Virus record (IMG/VR): IMGVR_UViG_3300036800_000311
Location: 41,538 to 105,537 of that record
Direction: 5' to 3' (one strand)
DNA length: 64,000 bases
Origin: a virus
This document shows positions 49,679-57,188 of this stretch, one piece after another. Both the position numbers and the translations under genes were made by a program. Position 1 is the first letter of the stretch. Each line of letters opens with the position of its first letter. Below the pieces are notes generated by a model. It saw only the letters and a list, made by a program, of their open reading frames with translations, did not search any database and had not been told where the DNA came from.

Positions 49679-50455
49679 TCGAGATCGAGCAGCCCGAGGT
49701 CTTCTTGATCGCGGAGCCGATGCTGAACACGGCCGAGATGATGCGCTACCTCCATGGGGTCGGCGGGGAGGCCTGGGCGGAGCGAGCGCTCGCCTCCCCG
49801 ATCCCCGCGGCCGAGGGGCTGGTCGAGTTCATGGGGCGACTCTGCTACAAGTCCTGGGAGCCAGGCCTGAACAAGAACGTCACGAAGATCCGCGAGGATC
49901 GCGGCGACTACCTCCTGAACGTCCTGAGGTCCGCCCACGGGTCGGTGCTGGAGCACGCCTCCTTCTCCTTCGTCATCCACGACTGCTCGCGGGTTCTCAC
50001 CGCAGAGCTGAATCGTCACCGCGCCGGGGTGGCGATCAGCGAGCAGTCACTCCGGTACGTGCGACTCGACGAGCTGCGCTTCCGACTCCCTCCGATCCTG
50101 CGGCCGGAGACGCGCGACTACATGCGCATCGTGGTCGAGGGCCTGGAGGAGGACATGGCCCACATGATGTCGCTGGAGGGACTCGACGAGCCTGGCCTCG
50201 ACTTCGCCCGGAAGAAGACGATCACCTCCGCCCTCCGCCGGGCCGCGCCGCTCGGGCTCGCGACGGAGGAGGGGTGGACCGCCAACGTTCGCGCGCTGAG
50301 GCACGTGATCGAGATGCGCTCGGCGACGGGCGCGGAGGAGGAGATCCGGGTCTTCGCCGCCCAGGTGGCCCGCATCATGCAGGACCGAGCGTCCCAGGAT
50401 CGCGGACGTGCTCGAGGCTCGCCGCGCCGCCCTGGCGGCCCGCGGTCGACCGTGA
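49675..50455 (+). pseudogene. thyX: Flavin-dependent thymidylate synthase ThyX, frameshifted near its end
   Basis: From ATG 49675: FMGRLCYKSWEPGLNKNVTK, HGSVLEHASFSFVIHDCSR, and the signature NRHRAGVAISEQSLRYVRL (RHR...S...RY, with one more residue between RHR and the last S than in the textbook form), then ALRHVIEMRSATGAEEEIRV. After MQDRA near 50390 the family ending (PRIADVLEARRAALAARG, stop 50453) lies in the +1 frame; one extra base accounts for it. Read straight, the frame runs into the next gene as a fusion ending 50697. The core is intact, so activity may survive. Confidence 0.8.
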
Positions 50456-50697
50456 CCACCTGGGTGATGACGCCCGCGGACATCGCGGCGTCTCGCGATC
50501 GCCTCGCGCGGGCGACGGCCCTGGCCCAGGCGGGCGACGTCGACGGAGCGAGGCGCGTCTGGTGGTTCCCATCGGCCGAGCAGCTCCCGAAGAGGCACTG
50601 GTCGGAGACAGCTCCGCCGTGCAGTTGTCGCGTAGACGGGGAGCCTCGCGGCGACTCGCTGTGTCGCTGGTGCGGCGGCGTGCTACCCGACCCGTAG
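50452..50697 (+). CDS. Small Cys-containing protein (81 aa)
   Basis: GTG 50452 overlaps the ThyX family stop. Helical first half, then CSCRVDG...CRWCGG, a zinc-ribbon-like end. In the sequence as given it is also in frame with the upstream part of thyX. Confidence 0.6.
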   Translation: MTTWVMTPADIAASRDRLARATALAQAGDVDGARRVWWFPSAEQLPKRHWSETAPPCSCRVDGEPRGDSLCRWCGGVLPDP

Positions 50698-50705
50698 GAG
50701 CGTTC

Positions 50706-51215
50706 GTGCTGGGCGATGAACCCTTCCCTCCCTCTGGAAGTACGGCACGACTGTCGGACTGTGGACGCTACCGCTACGAGTTGGGGCGACGCTGGGGCCA
50801 TGGGCCGTGCGTGACCTTCGTGATGTTGAATCCGTCGACGGCGGACGCGACGCTGGATGATCCGACGATTCGCCGCTGTAGGCGATTCGCCCGAGACTGG
50901 GGGATGGGAGCGCTGGTCGTCGTGAACCTCTACGCGCTGCGCTCCGTCGACCCGAGGGCGCTGGAAACTGCGGAGGATCCGGTCGGCCCGGAGAACGACG
51001 ACGTCACCCACGACGCTATCGCCAGGAGCCGCACCGTGATCGTCGCCTGGGGGGCTGATCGCCACGCCCAGGCCCGCAGCGCAAGGATCCTGGAGATCCT
51101 GGCGGAGGTAGGTCGCCGTCCGTACTGCCTCGGGCTGACGAAGGAGAACAAGCCACGGCATCCCTTGTACGTGCGTGCGGACCTTCGGCCGATTCCCTTC
51201 ACTGGCGCGCGCTAG
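50706..51215 (+). CDS. DUF1643 family protein
   Basis: 169 residues from GTG 50706 (GGAG upstream). CVTFVMLNPSTADATLDDPT, RCRRFARDWG, VVVNLYALRSVDP and VIVAWGADRHA are the hallmarks of DUF1643, found in many phages. Function unknown. Confidence 0.85.
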   Translation: MLGDEPFPPSGSTARLSDCGRYRYELGRRWGHGPCVTFVMLNPSTADATLDDPTIRRCRRFARDWGMGALVVVNLYALRSVDPRALETAEDPVGPENDDVTHDAIARSRTVIVAWGADRHAQARSARILEILAEVGRRPYCLGLTKENKPRHPLYVRADLRPIPFTGAR

Positions 51216-51223
51216 GCCGAGGT

Positions 51224-51231
51224 AGTATACT
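51224..51231 (+). promoter_or_regulatory. TATACT promoter-like element 8
   Basis: CGAGGTAGTATACTGAGCG, 38 bases before ATG 51270 with CAGGAGA between. Flanks resemble element 5. It heads the small-gene operon 51270-54564. Confidence 0.65.
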
Positions 51232-51269
51232 GAGCGTAGCGACTCACTCTCCACCCACCAGGAGACACC

Positions 51270-51620
51270 ATGCAGACCCACGAATCACCCATCAAGACCT
51301 ACGGTCGCGAGATCTTGGCCTCGAAGTACGCTCCCCTCCGTAGCGTCGTCGGCGAGGTCACGCGTTCCGCGGGAGGCAACGTCATCCTCCGCGTCGGGCG
51401 CGAGGACTCTCCGGGCGGGACGTGGCATCGGACGGAGCACGTCGTCGTCACCCCCGCCGAGGCGTGCGAGCTGGTCCACGACCTCACGGCGAACGTGATC
51501 TCAGTCTGGGTCGAGCACGGCGACGAGGACAAGGCCCGCCAGGCGTTCGGTGACGAGGCGGTAGACGCCTGGTTCCGCGCCAGTGGCATCGACCCTAACG
51601 CCAGCCGCGAGGGCTGGTAG
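51270..51620 (+). CDS. Hypothetical protein (116 aa)
   Basis: CAGGAGACACC upstream. Beta strands (VVGEVTRSAGGNVILRVG) then acidic helices. First gene after promoter element 8. Not recognised. Confidence 0.6.
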   Translation: MQTHESPIKTYGREILASKYAPLRSVVGEVTRSAGGNVILRVGREDSPGGTWHRTEHVVVTPAEACELVHDLTANVISVWVEHGDEDKARQAFGDEAVDAWFRASGIDPNASREGW

Positions 51621-51624
51621 GCGG

Positions 51625-51873
51625 ATGACCTCCGTCCGGCCCTTTCGCGTCGTGATCGCGGCCCATCCGATCCCTCCGCGCTGGGAGGTCCCCGGCGCGG
51701 AGGTCGAGGTCTTCGCGGAGAGCGAGCGCGAGGCCCGCAGGCAGGCGGTACGGAGCGCCCACCTGGACGCGGGCGTGCCGCCGCTCCGGTCGCTCCTGAG
51801 GCTCTCCTGGGAGCACGTGACCGCGACCGCGGCGCCCTACCAGGCCCATCGGGACGAGAGGCTGCGGACATGA
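51625..51873 (+). CDS. Small hypothetical protein (82 aa)
   Basis: ATG 51625. Starts MTSVRPFRVVIAAHPIPPRW; alpha/beta, with FAESEREARRQAVRSAHLDA like a short repeat found in many phage proteins. Unknown. Confidence 0.6.
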   Translation: MTSVRPFRVVIAAHPIPPRWEVPGAEVEVFAESEREARRQAVRSAHLDAGVPPLRSLLRLSWEHVTATAAPYQAHRDERLRT

Positions 51874-52073
51874 GTCTCGACGGTATTACGGCGGAGGAGA
51901 TCCGCGAGTGGGATCGGACGATCCGGGCTGGCGGCAGCGTCGCCGTTCCGCCAGGCGAGGCTTGCGCGTCGCTGGTCCTCGCCGTGGTCCGCCGCGTACA
52001 TGCCCTCGGCGCCGACCCCACGGACGAGAACGGCGCGGAGGCCATGCGGCGCGTCGAGGAGGCGCTGGCGTGA
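51870..52073 (+). CDS. Small helical protein (67 aa)
   Basis: ATGA overlap. Starts MSLDGITAEEIREWDRTIRA; helical, acidic. Unknown. Confidence 0.6.
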   Translation: MSLDGITAEEIREWDRTIRAGGSVAVPPGEACASLVLAVVRRVHALGADPTDENGAEAMRRVEEALA

Positions 52074-52435
52074 GCGCCACCCCCCGTACCCGCACGGTCA
52101 CGCTGACCCACGAGTCGCCGGTCCGGATCTCCGAGGACGACTGGCTCGTCCTCGCGGAGACCTCCCTCGACGTGTCCGGCGTCCGCGCGACGATGAAGGT
52201 CCGCCGCCACGCCGACGGTCGGGTCCTCGTCTACGGGACGCTCTTCCGAGGGCGAGAGAACCTCGCGCGGGCTGGGTACCTGCTCGTCGCGGACGCCGAC
52301 CCCATGGCCATCGCCGATATCGTCTCCGAGACCGTCGAGGATCTCGTCCCGTTGCGCGAGGTCCTAGAGACCGACCTCGACTGGGATCGTCTGGAGCGGG
52401 ACTGCATCGCGGCGCTCCCGGCGGTGACGATATGA
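52070..52435 (+). CDS. Hypothetical protein (121 aa)
   Basis: GTG 52070 (GTGA overlap). Begins with Thr/Arg-rich strands; the centre is beta-rich (MKVRRHADGRVLVYGTLF), the end acidic helices. Unknown. Confidence 0.6.
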   Translation: MSATPRTRTVTLTHESPVRISEDDWLVLAETSLDVSGVRATMKVRRHADGRVLVYGTLFRGRENLARAGYLLVADADPMAIADIVSETVEDLVPLREVLETDLDWDRLERDCIAALPAVTI

Positions 52436-52713
52436 GCCCGGTCCGGATCCGCATCGTCTCCCTGGCCAGTGGCCCGCCGACCCCGTTCGATGGGGAGTAC
52501 GTCGTCGAGTACGACCCCGGCCACGACGGCGTCGATCGGGAGGGCAGGAGGATGAACTGCCACCTGGTCACGACGCCCATCCTCGAAGACGCCCTCGCGT
52601 TGACCTCGGCGGAGGCGTTCGAGCTTTGGCGGCGCGTCGACCCTCGGCACCCGGCCCGCCTCGACGGACGCCCGAACCGTCCGCTCACGGCGTTTACGGT
52701 CGAGATCGGATGA
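52432..52713 (+). CDS. Hypothetical protein (93 aa)
   Basis: ATG 52432 (ATGA overlap). PFDGEYVVEYDPGHDG and later NCHLVTTPILEDALAL recall a small phage protein of unknown role. No motif. Confidence 0.6.
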   Translation: MSPVRIRIVSLASGPPTPFDGEYVVEYDPGHDGVDREGRRMNCHLVTTPILEDALALTSAEAFELWRRVDPRHPARLDGRPNRPLTAFTVEIG

Positions 52714-52982
52714 GCGCCCGGACGAGCACGGCGGAGGCCTGCCTGGACGCCCTCCGCGCCCTCGAGAGCGGCGAGCGGGAGCCGGGCGAGTGCTTCCCCT
52801 GGAACTCGGACTTCGTCCACGGACACGCCGCGAGGGACGTCGCCAGGGTCGTCGGGATCCGCTGGGCCGAGGCGCTCCTACTCCTGGACGAGCTTGCCGA
52901 GGCGCGCCGGGTGATCCGGGTCGTCCCGCGCCGATCCCGGACTCGCAGGCCCGTTCCGGTCTACAGGACGGTGGGCTCATGA
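52710..52982 (+). CDS. Small HTH-like protein (90 aa)
   Basis: ATG 52710 (ATGA overlap). AARDVARVVGIRWAEALLLL looks like an HTH, followed by a basic tail. Weak call. Confidence 0.5.
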   Translation: MSARTSTAEACLDALRALESGEREPGECFPWNSDFVHGHAARDVARVVGIRWAEALLLLDELAEARRVIRVVPRRSRTRRPVPVYRTVGS

Positions 52983-53260
52983 GGCCACTCACGGAGCGTC
53001 AGGAACTCGTCCTCCGGACGATGAGAGAGTTAGGTCGCGAGCGTACCTACATGACTGCCGAGGATATAGGCGCAGCGGCCAACCTACCGCCCGTCCGGCG
53101 TCGCGGTAGGGGGGCCGTCAAGGGATCCTGGAGCGGACGTATCGCGCCTGGGCTTCAGGTCGCCTCCACGCTACAGTCACTGGAGAAGCGCGGCCTGGTG
53201 GTGTCGGCCGACTCGGGGCGAAGCAGGCGCGTGGCGGTCTATCGACTGGCGGACCGATGA
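52979..53260 (+). CDS. Winged-helix DNA-binding protein (93 aa)
   Basis: ATG 52979 (ATGA overlap). LTERQELVLRTMRELGRERT, then TAEDIGAAANLPP and LQSLEKRGLVVSADSGR form a winged helix with an inserted basic loop. Probable regulator. Confidence 0.6.
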   Translation: MRPLTERQELVLRTMRELGRERTYMTAEDIGAAANLPPVRRRGRGAVKGSWSGRIAPGLQVASTLQSLEKRGLVVSADSGRSRRVAVYRLADR

Positions 53261-53505
53261 CCGTCGAGGAGCATCGGGCGGCGCTCGCGTTCGCCGACGC
53301 GGAGCGCTGGCTTCGCCTGATCCATCGCGACGCCGAGGCGCGCGGCCTGCGGTTCCTGGTGATGGGACCGCGCTGGGCGACATCCCTCCGGGCGGTCATA
53401 CTGGACGAGAGGGGCGTGAAGTTCGATATTCCGCTCCCCCGCCCGTACGGCCCCTCCCTTCGTCGGATCTGGCTGAGGCTCAACCAGGGCGACTACAGCC
53501 GATGA
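53257..53505 (+). CDS. Small hypothetical protein (82 aa)
   Basis: ATGA overlap. Helical start (MTVEEHRAALAFADAERWLR), beta-rich end. Unknown. Confidence 0.55.
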   Translation: MTVEEHRAALAFADAERWLRLIHRDAEARGLRFLVMGPRWATSLRAVILDERGVKFDIPLPRPYGPSLRRIWLRLNQGDYSR

Positions 53506-53699
53506 AACTCCCTCGCCCTCCTCGTCCGCCTCCTCTACTCGCGGCCGGAGTGCTCCTGCGTCATCGGGGGGCGTCCTCCGCGGACGCCGGTACGGAACTG
53601 CCCCGTCCACGGGTTCGGGGAATGACCGCTCCGCTCTTCGCTGCGAGGGTCCGCTGCGGACCGTTCGAGGAGTGGCGGGCGGAGCGGGTGACGTCGTGA
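53502..53699 (+). CDS. Small Pro/Arg-rich protein (65 aa)
   Basis: ATGA overlap at both ends. Starts MKLPRPPRPPPLLAAGVLLR; low complexity, Arg/Pro-rich. The chain of overlaps supports it, the sequence little. Confidence 0.45.
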   Translation: MKLPRPPRPPPLLAAGVLLRHRGASSADAGTELPRPRVRGMTAPLFAARVRCGPFEEWRAERVTS

Positions 53700-54367
53700 G
53701 CATGATCGGCCGCGAGTACTCCTGGCAAGGACGCCGCTGGCGAGTCGTCTGCCGTTGGCGCGCCGCGACGAAAAACGATCCCTACACCTTCGCGGCCCCC
53801 TGCTGCGGGCATCTCCTGACCTCGCCGAACGCGGCGGATTACTGCGGCGACGAGACCCTCGGGGACGAGTCCTACTGCGGCTCCTGCGGGGCGATGTGGA
53901 CGGAGCATAGGCCCGCAGGCCATCACTCGGTCGACGGTTGGCGCCCAGGCGGACGGCCGGTCATCCGCAACGTCCTGATCGAGGACGTTGAGACCGGCGA
54001 GCGCGTCGTCCGGCCGTTTCGCGGACTGCGGAGGGCGAGGGCGACCGTCCTCCCCGAGCGACCCGTCTCCGCCCTCGCCTGGGAGCTCCGCGGACACCTC
54101 GCGGCGTACCGAGAGATCCGCGTGACCCTGACGGATCGCTGCGACGGGGTCCGGACGACGGACGACGGCGCGCGGATCCTCCAGGGTCGGGTGTCCAAGG
54201 TCAGCCCCACGGACGCCTACGCGATCGTCTGCGGCGTCCTCTGCCCGCTGGCGGAGATCACCTCCGTGAAGCGCCCGCACTCCTCCGACGGTCCCGCGAG
54301 CGACCCCAGGGACCCGTTCGAGGAGGAGCTGGTGGACCTGAGAGCCCAGCTAAGGAGTGGACGATGA
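53696..54367 (+). CDS. Zinc-ribbon protein (223 aa)
   Basis: GTG 53696 (GTGA overlap). The N-terminal 80 residues have CCGH...YCGDE...CGSCGAMW, a rubredoxin-like knuckle; the rest is alpha/beta. Unknown function. Confidence 0.6.
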   Translation: MSMIGREYSWQGRRWRVVCRWRAATKNDPYTFAAPCCGHLLTSPNAADYCGDETLGDESYCGSCGAMWTEHRPAGHHSVDGWRPGGRPVIRNVLIEDVETGERVVRPFRGLRRARATVLPERPVSALAWELRGHLAAYREIRVTLTDRCDGVRTTDDGARILQGRVSKVSPTDAYAIVCGVLCPLAEITSVKRPHSSDGPASDPRDPFEEELVDLRAQLRSGR

Positions 54368-54564
54368 CCGATCAAGAGACCGAGCCCGAGGTCCCCCTCG
54401 TCCTCGGAGCCCGACGTCGCCGAGCGTACTTCTGCCCCCACAAGGAGTGCCTTCCGCCCCGGAGGACGTTCCTCTTCCCGTCGGACCCGGACGTGGTCCC
54501 TCGCTGCCAGGAGCACGGCAGGATGGTCGAGCAGCCGAACCGTCCGTATCGGCCGTCTAGGTGA
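54364..54564 (+). CDS. Small zinc-finger-like protein (66 aa)
   Basis: ATG 54364 (ATGA overlap). CPHKEC...CQEHG arrangement in a basic context. A small C2CH-type finger is plausible. Confidence 0.6.
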   Translation: MTDQETEPEVPLVLGARRRRAYFCPHKECLPPRRTFLFPSDPDVVPRCQEHGRMVEQPNRPYRPSR

Positions 54565-54574
54565 GCGGACGGCG

Positions 54575-54982
54575 ATGAGCGTCCCCCAGGATCTGGTCCG
54601 CGACGAGAGCGGCATCGGGGAGTGGTGCATCCTTCACGGCTACCGGGGGTCGATCGCTCACGGAATGTACGAGCCGAACCACGAGCCCGGGTCGATTGAC
54701 GACAAGGACACGATGGCGGTCTGCGTCCCGCCGGTCGAGTACTACTACGGCCTAGCGGAGTTCGGATCGCGCGGGACGCGCGAGATCGTTCGTGACCCCT
54801 GGGACATCGTCGTCTACGAGGCCCGGAAGATGATCCGGCTACTAGCTCAGGGCAACCCGAACGTCTTCGCGCTGCTCTGGCTCCCGGACAACCTCTACAT
54901 AACGCGCCACGCCGGACAGGAGGCGCGTCGAGGAGCTGTGCGTGGAGATCGTCCGGGTCGGGATGCCAGCCTTCACCCATGA
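54575..54982 (+). pseudogene. Nucleotidyltransferase (RlaP-like), internally deleted
   Basis: ATG 54575. LHGYRGSIAHGMYEPN, SIDDKDTMAVCVPP and ARKMIRLLAQGNPNVFALLW match the N-terminal half of a large predicted nucleotidyltransferase family (GS...DxD-like active site). After LYITRHAG the sequence jumps to what looks like the family C-terminus (DRRRVEELCVEIVR) in another frame. About 130 middle residues seem to be lost. As read it ends at 54982 with 135 residues. Confidence 0.6.
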
Positions 54983-55004
54983 GAGCCACAAGGAGAGAGA
55001 ACCG

Positions 55005-55853
55005 ATGAGCGAGCACCGAGGCGCTGCTGATGCACTCCTCGATCTCCAGCCTGCCCCACCACCCCGCCTCACCTATCAAGTCCGCCCGCGCCAAACTGGA
55101 GCGGCCCTAGGACCCTCGCCGCGGTCGCCGCTAGCCTTGGCGGACGTGCCCCTCGCCTTCTCTCCGGACCGATACGCTCACCTCCGAGGACACGCCCGCC
55201 AGGTCCACGCGCACCTCACTCTCCGCTCGGAGGTGTTCGTCATCTCGGATCGCGTCTACTCCGTCTACCGGGAGTTCCTCATCCACGACGAGGACAACCG
55301 CGTGATCGAGCGCCGCCGGGAGGCCGCGCGAGACGGGCAGGAGCGGATAGTCGCGACGGTCAAGCTCGTCGAGCCGGTCGACGTCCTCGCGACGGAGGAC
55401 CAGGAGTGGGGCCGGGCCTTGACCCTGGCGGACGCGACCGACTGCGGATACCGGACCGTCGGAGGACTCCGCGCCGCCTGGAAGTCGAGGCATCGCGAGG
55501 ACTTCGCCCAGATCGTCTACTTCGTCCTCGGGGACTGGCGGGACCGGGACCTGTTCATGCAGTTCGCGGGGCTGGCCGGAGGGGACTACACCCGGAACTG
55601 GCACCGAGCCCTGGACCCGGACGCGCCGATCCTCACCCCGGAGCAGTACTCGCGGTACGGGATGGCGAACCGGCAGAAGGACGCCCGCCGGATGGCCGAC
55701 GCGGCGACGACGCTCGCGGACGAGACGCCCGCTCAGACGATCGCTAGGATCGAGGCTGCGGGACCCGAGGCGGTCCGTAAGGTCTCGTCCGAGATGGCCA
55801 TCATCGGACAGCGGATACATCCCTACGAGAAGCGACTCGCGGCGAAGGATTAG
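55005..55853 (+). CDS. Hypothetical protein (282 aa)
   Basis: ATG 55005 with AAGGAGAG upstream. The first 45 residues are Pro/Arg-rich, the rest alpha/beta with many charged residues and aromatic-rich segments (VISDRVYSVYREFLIHDEDN, IVYFVLGDWRDRDLFMQF). No catalytic motif or family recognised. Ends 120 bases before the next small gene. Confidence 0.65.
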   Translation: MSEHRGAADALLDLQPAPPPRLTYQVRPRQTGAALGPSPRSPLALADVPLAFSPDRYAHLRGHARQVHAHLTLRSEVFVISDRVYSVYREFLIHDEDNRVIERRREAARDGQERIVATVKLVEPVDVLATEDQEWGRALTLADATDCGYRTVGGLRAAWKSRHREDFAQIVYFVLGDWRDRDLFMQFAGLAGGDYTRNWHRALDPDAPILTPEQYSRYGMANRQKDARRMADAATTLADETPAQTIARIEAAGPEAVRKVSSEMAIIGQRIHPYEKRLAAKD

Positions 55854-55980
55854 GTGCGGCGCCGTCCCGCGCGCTACGATTCGCCGCGCTGAGAGTGACG
55901 GCGTGCCGTTGAAGCAGCCGTGTATCGGAGCCGTGCTACGGACAGCGCGCCTCCATCCTATTCCCCCGACGGAGGATCCC

Positions 55981-56148
55981 ATGATCATGAGCGAGCGGAT
56001 CGCCGCGGTTCTCAACGCCCACGAGCGGGGCGAGATAGAGATCAAGCCCAGCGACCTACGAGTGATCTACAGACTTCAGCAGGTGGCCGCAGGCAAGGTC
56101 TTCGGTAGCGATCAGCGCGTCGGCGAGACCCTGGAGCGGGCAGCTTGA
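55981..56148 (+). CDS. Small helical protein before HNH (55 aa)
   Basis: ATG 55981 follows GGAGG. MIMSERIAAVLNAHERGEIE then LRVIYRLQQVAAG. GTG 55903 would add 26 residues without a ribosome site. The 127 bases upstream hold no gene and may carry a promoter (TACGAT near 55878). Confidence 0.55.
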   Translation: MIMSERIAAVLNAHERGEIEIKPSDLRVIYRLQQVAAGKVFGSDQRVGETLERAA

Positions 56149-56600
56149 GTCGCTGGGCCGAACTTATCCGCCTCGGGTTCGACTCCTACGAGGAATACCT
56201 CAACTCGGAGCACTGGCGCGACGTAAGACGCCGCTTCCACGAGAGCGGGCGTATCTTCGTCTGTATCTGCGGGGAGCCAGCGAACCATCTCCACCACGAG
56301 ACCTACGAGCGCATAGGTCGCGAGGAGTTGGACGACCTGGTTCCGCCCGAGCGCATCGCGGGGATGACGCTCGCACAGAGGATACGCTGCGTCGAGGTCG
56401 CGAGATCCCGAGATCCCGAGGTCCGTAAGGCGGTGCGACAGGCGTGGCGAATCATGGAGGCGCGCGTTCTACGCATGGAGGGCGCGGCCCACGAGCCGAC
56501 CGGCAAGGATGACCGCCGCCCAGGAGACGAGGGCCTCGGGGCGCTGCTCTGGGCGATGGTCATCGCGGCCTGCGTCCTTATCGCGGCCTGGGGCGAGTAG
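56145..56600 (+). CDS. HNH-like protein with C-terminal membrane helix
   Basis: 151 residues from TTG 56145 (TTGA overlap). YLNSEHWRDVRRRFHESGRI, CICGEPANHLHHETYERIGR and the DDLVP that follows match an HNH module, though the second Cys pair expected after it is missing. Residues about 130-148 are a transmembrane helix. Phage HNH proteins beside terminase genes assist packaging cleavage; a membrane-tethered one would be unusual. Confidence 0.6.
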   Translation: MSRWAELIRLGFDSYEEYLNSEHWRDVRRRFHESGRIFVCICGEPANHLHHETYERIGREELDDLVPPERIAGMTLAQRIRCVEVARSRDPEVRKAVRQAWRIMEARVLRMEGAAHEPTGKDDRRPGDEGLGALLWAMVIAACVLIAAWGE

Positions 56601-56626
56601 CCCACTTACCGGACCCTTACGGAAAG

Positions 56627-57142
56627 ATGCCAAAAACCCCCACCCGCATGAAGAAGGAACCCGGGGAGACGCTCTGGCCCGCGAGGTTCCTCGACGGACT
56701 CGCGATGGGCTACAGCGTCACCCGCGCGGCCCGCGAGGCTGGGGTCACTCGCCAGGCGCCGTACGAGTTGAAGTGGCGCGACGAGGAGTTCGAGGCCGCC
56801 TGGGTCAACGCCGAGGCGGCGGCGGTCGACGTTATCCGCGACGAGATCTATCGCCGAGGGGTGGAGGGCGTGGAGGAGCCGGTCTTCCACCTCGGCAAGC
56901 AGGTCGCCTCGATCCGGAAGTACGACTCGACGCTCCTGATCTTCGAGGCCAAGCGCCGCGATCCGGCCTACCGCGATCGCCTCCAGGTCGGTGGATCCGT
57001 GGAGGTGGCGGGGACGATCGACCACCACGTCGCGCTCCTCGACGGACGCCAGCCCGTGGAGGTCGAGGGGTCCGCGCGCCGCGCCGCGGCCCGCGCCCTC
57101 CTGGAGGCGGGGTCGGAGAACGGCGACGGCTCGGCGGACTAG
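56627..57142 (+). CDS. terS: Terminase small subunit
   Basis: 171 residues. SVTRAAREAGVTRQAPYELK is the DNA-binding HTH; DEEFEAAWVNAEAAAVDVIR and LLIFEAKRRDPAYRDRL are typical of this family. Recognises the packaging site and passes DNA to the large subunit encoded at 57566. Confidence 0.85.
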   Translation: MPKTPTRMKKEPGETLWPARFLDGLAMGYSVTRAAREAGVTRQAPYELKWRDEEFEAAWVNAEAAAVDVIRDEIYRRGVEGVEEPVFHLGKQVASIRKYDSTLLIFEAKRRDPAYRDRLQVGGSVEVAGTIDHHVALLDGRQPVEVEGSARRAAARALLEAGSENGDGSAD

Positions 57143-57188
57143 CGGTATTACCGTTGCTTGCCGACGCTGAGGTAGTACCTTTGGCGGC

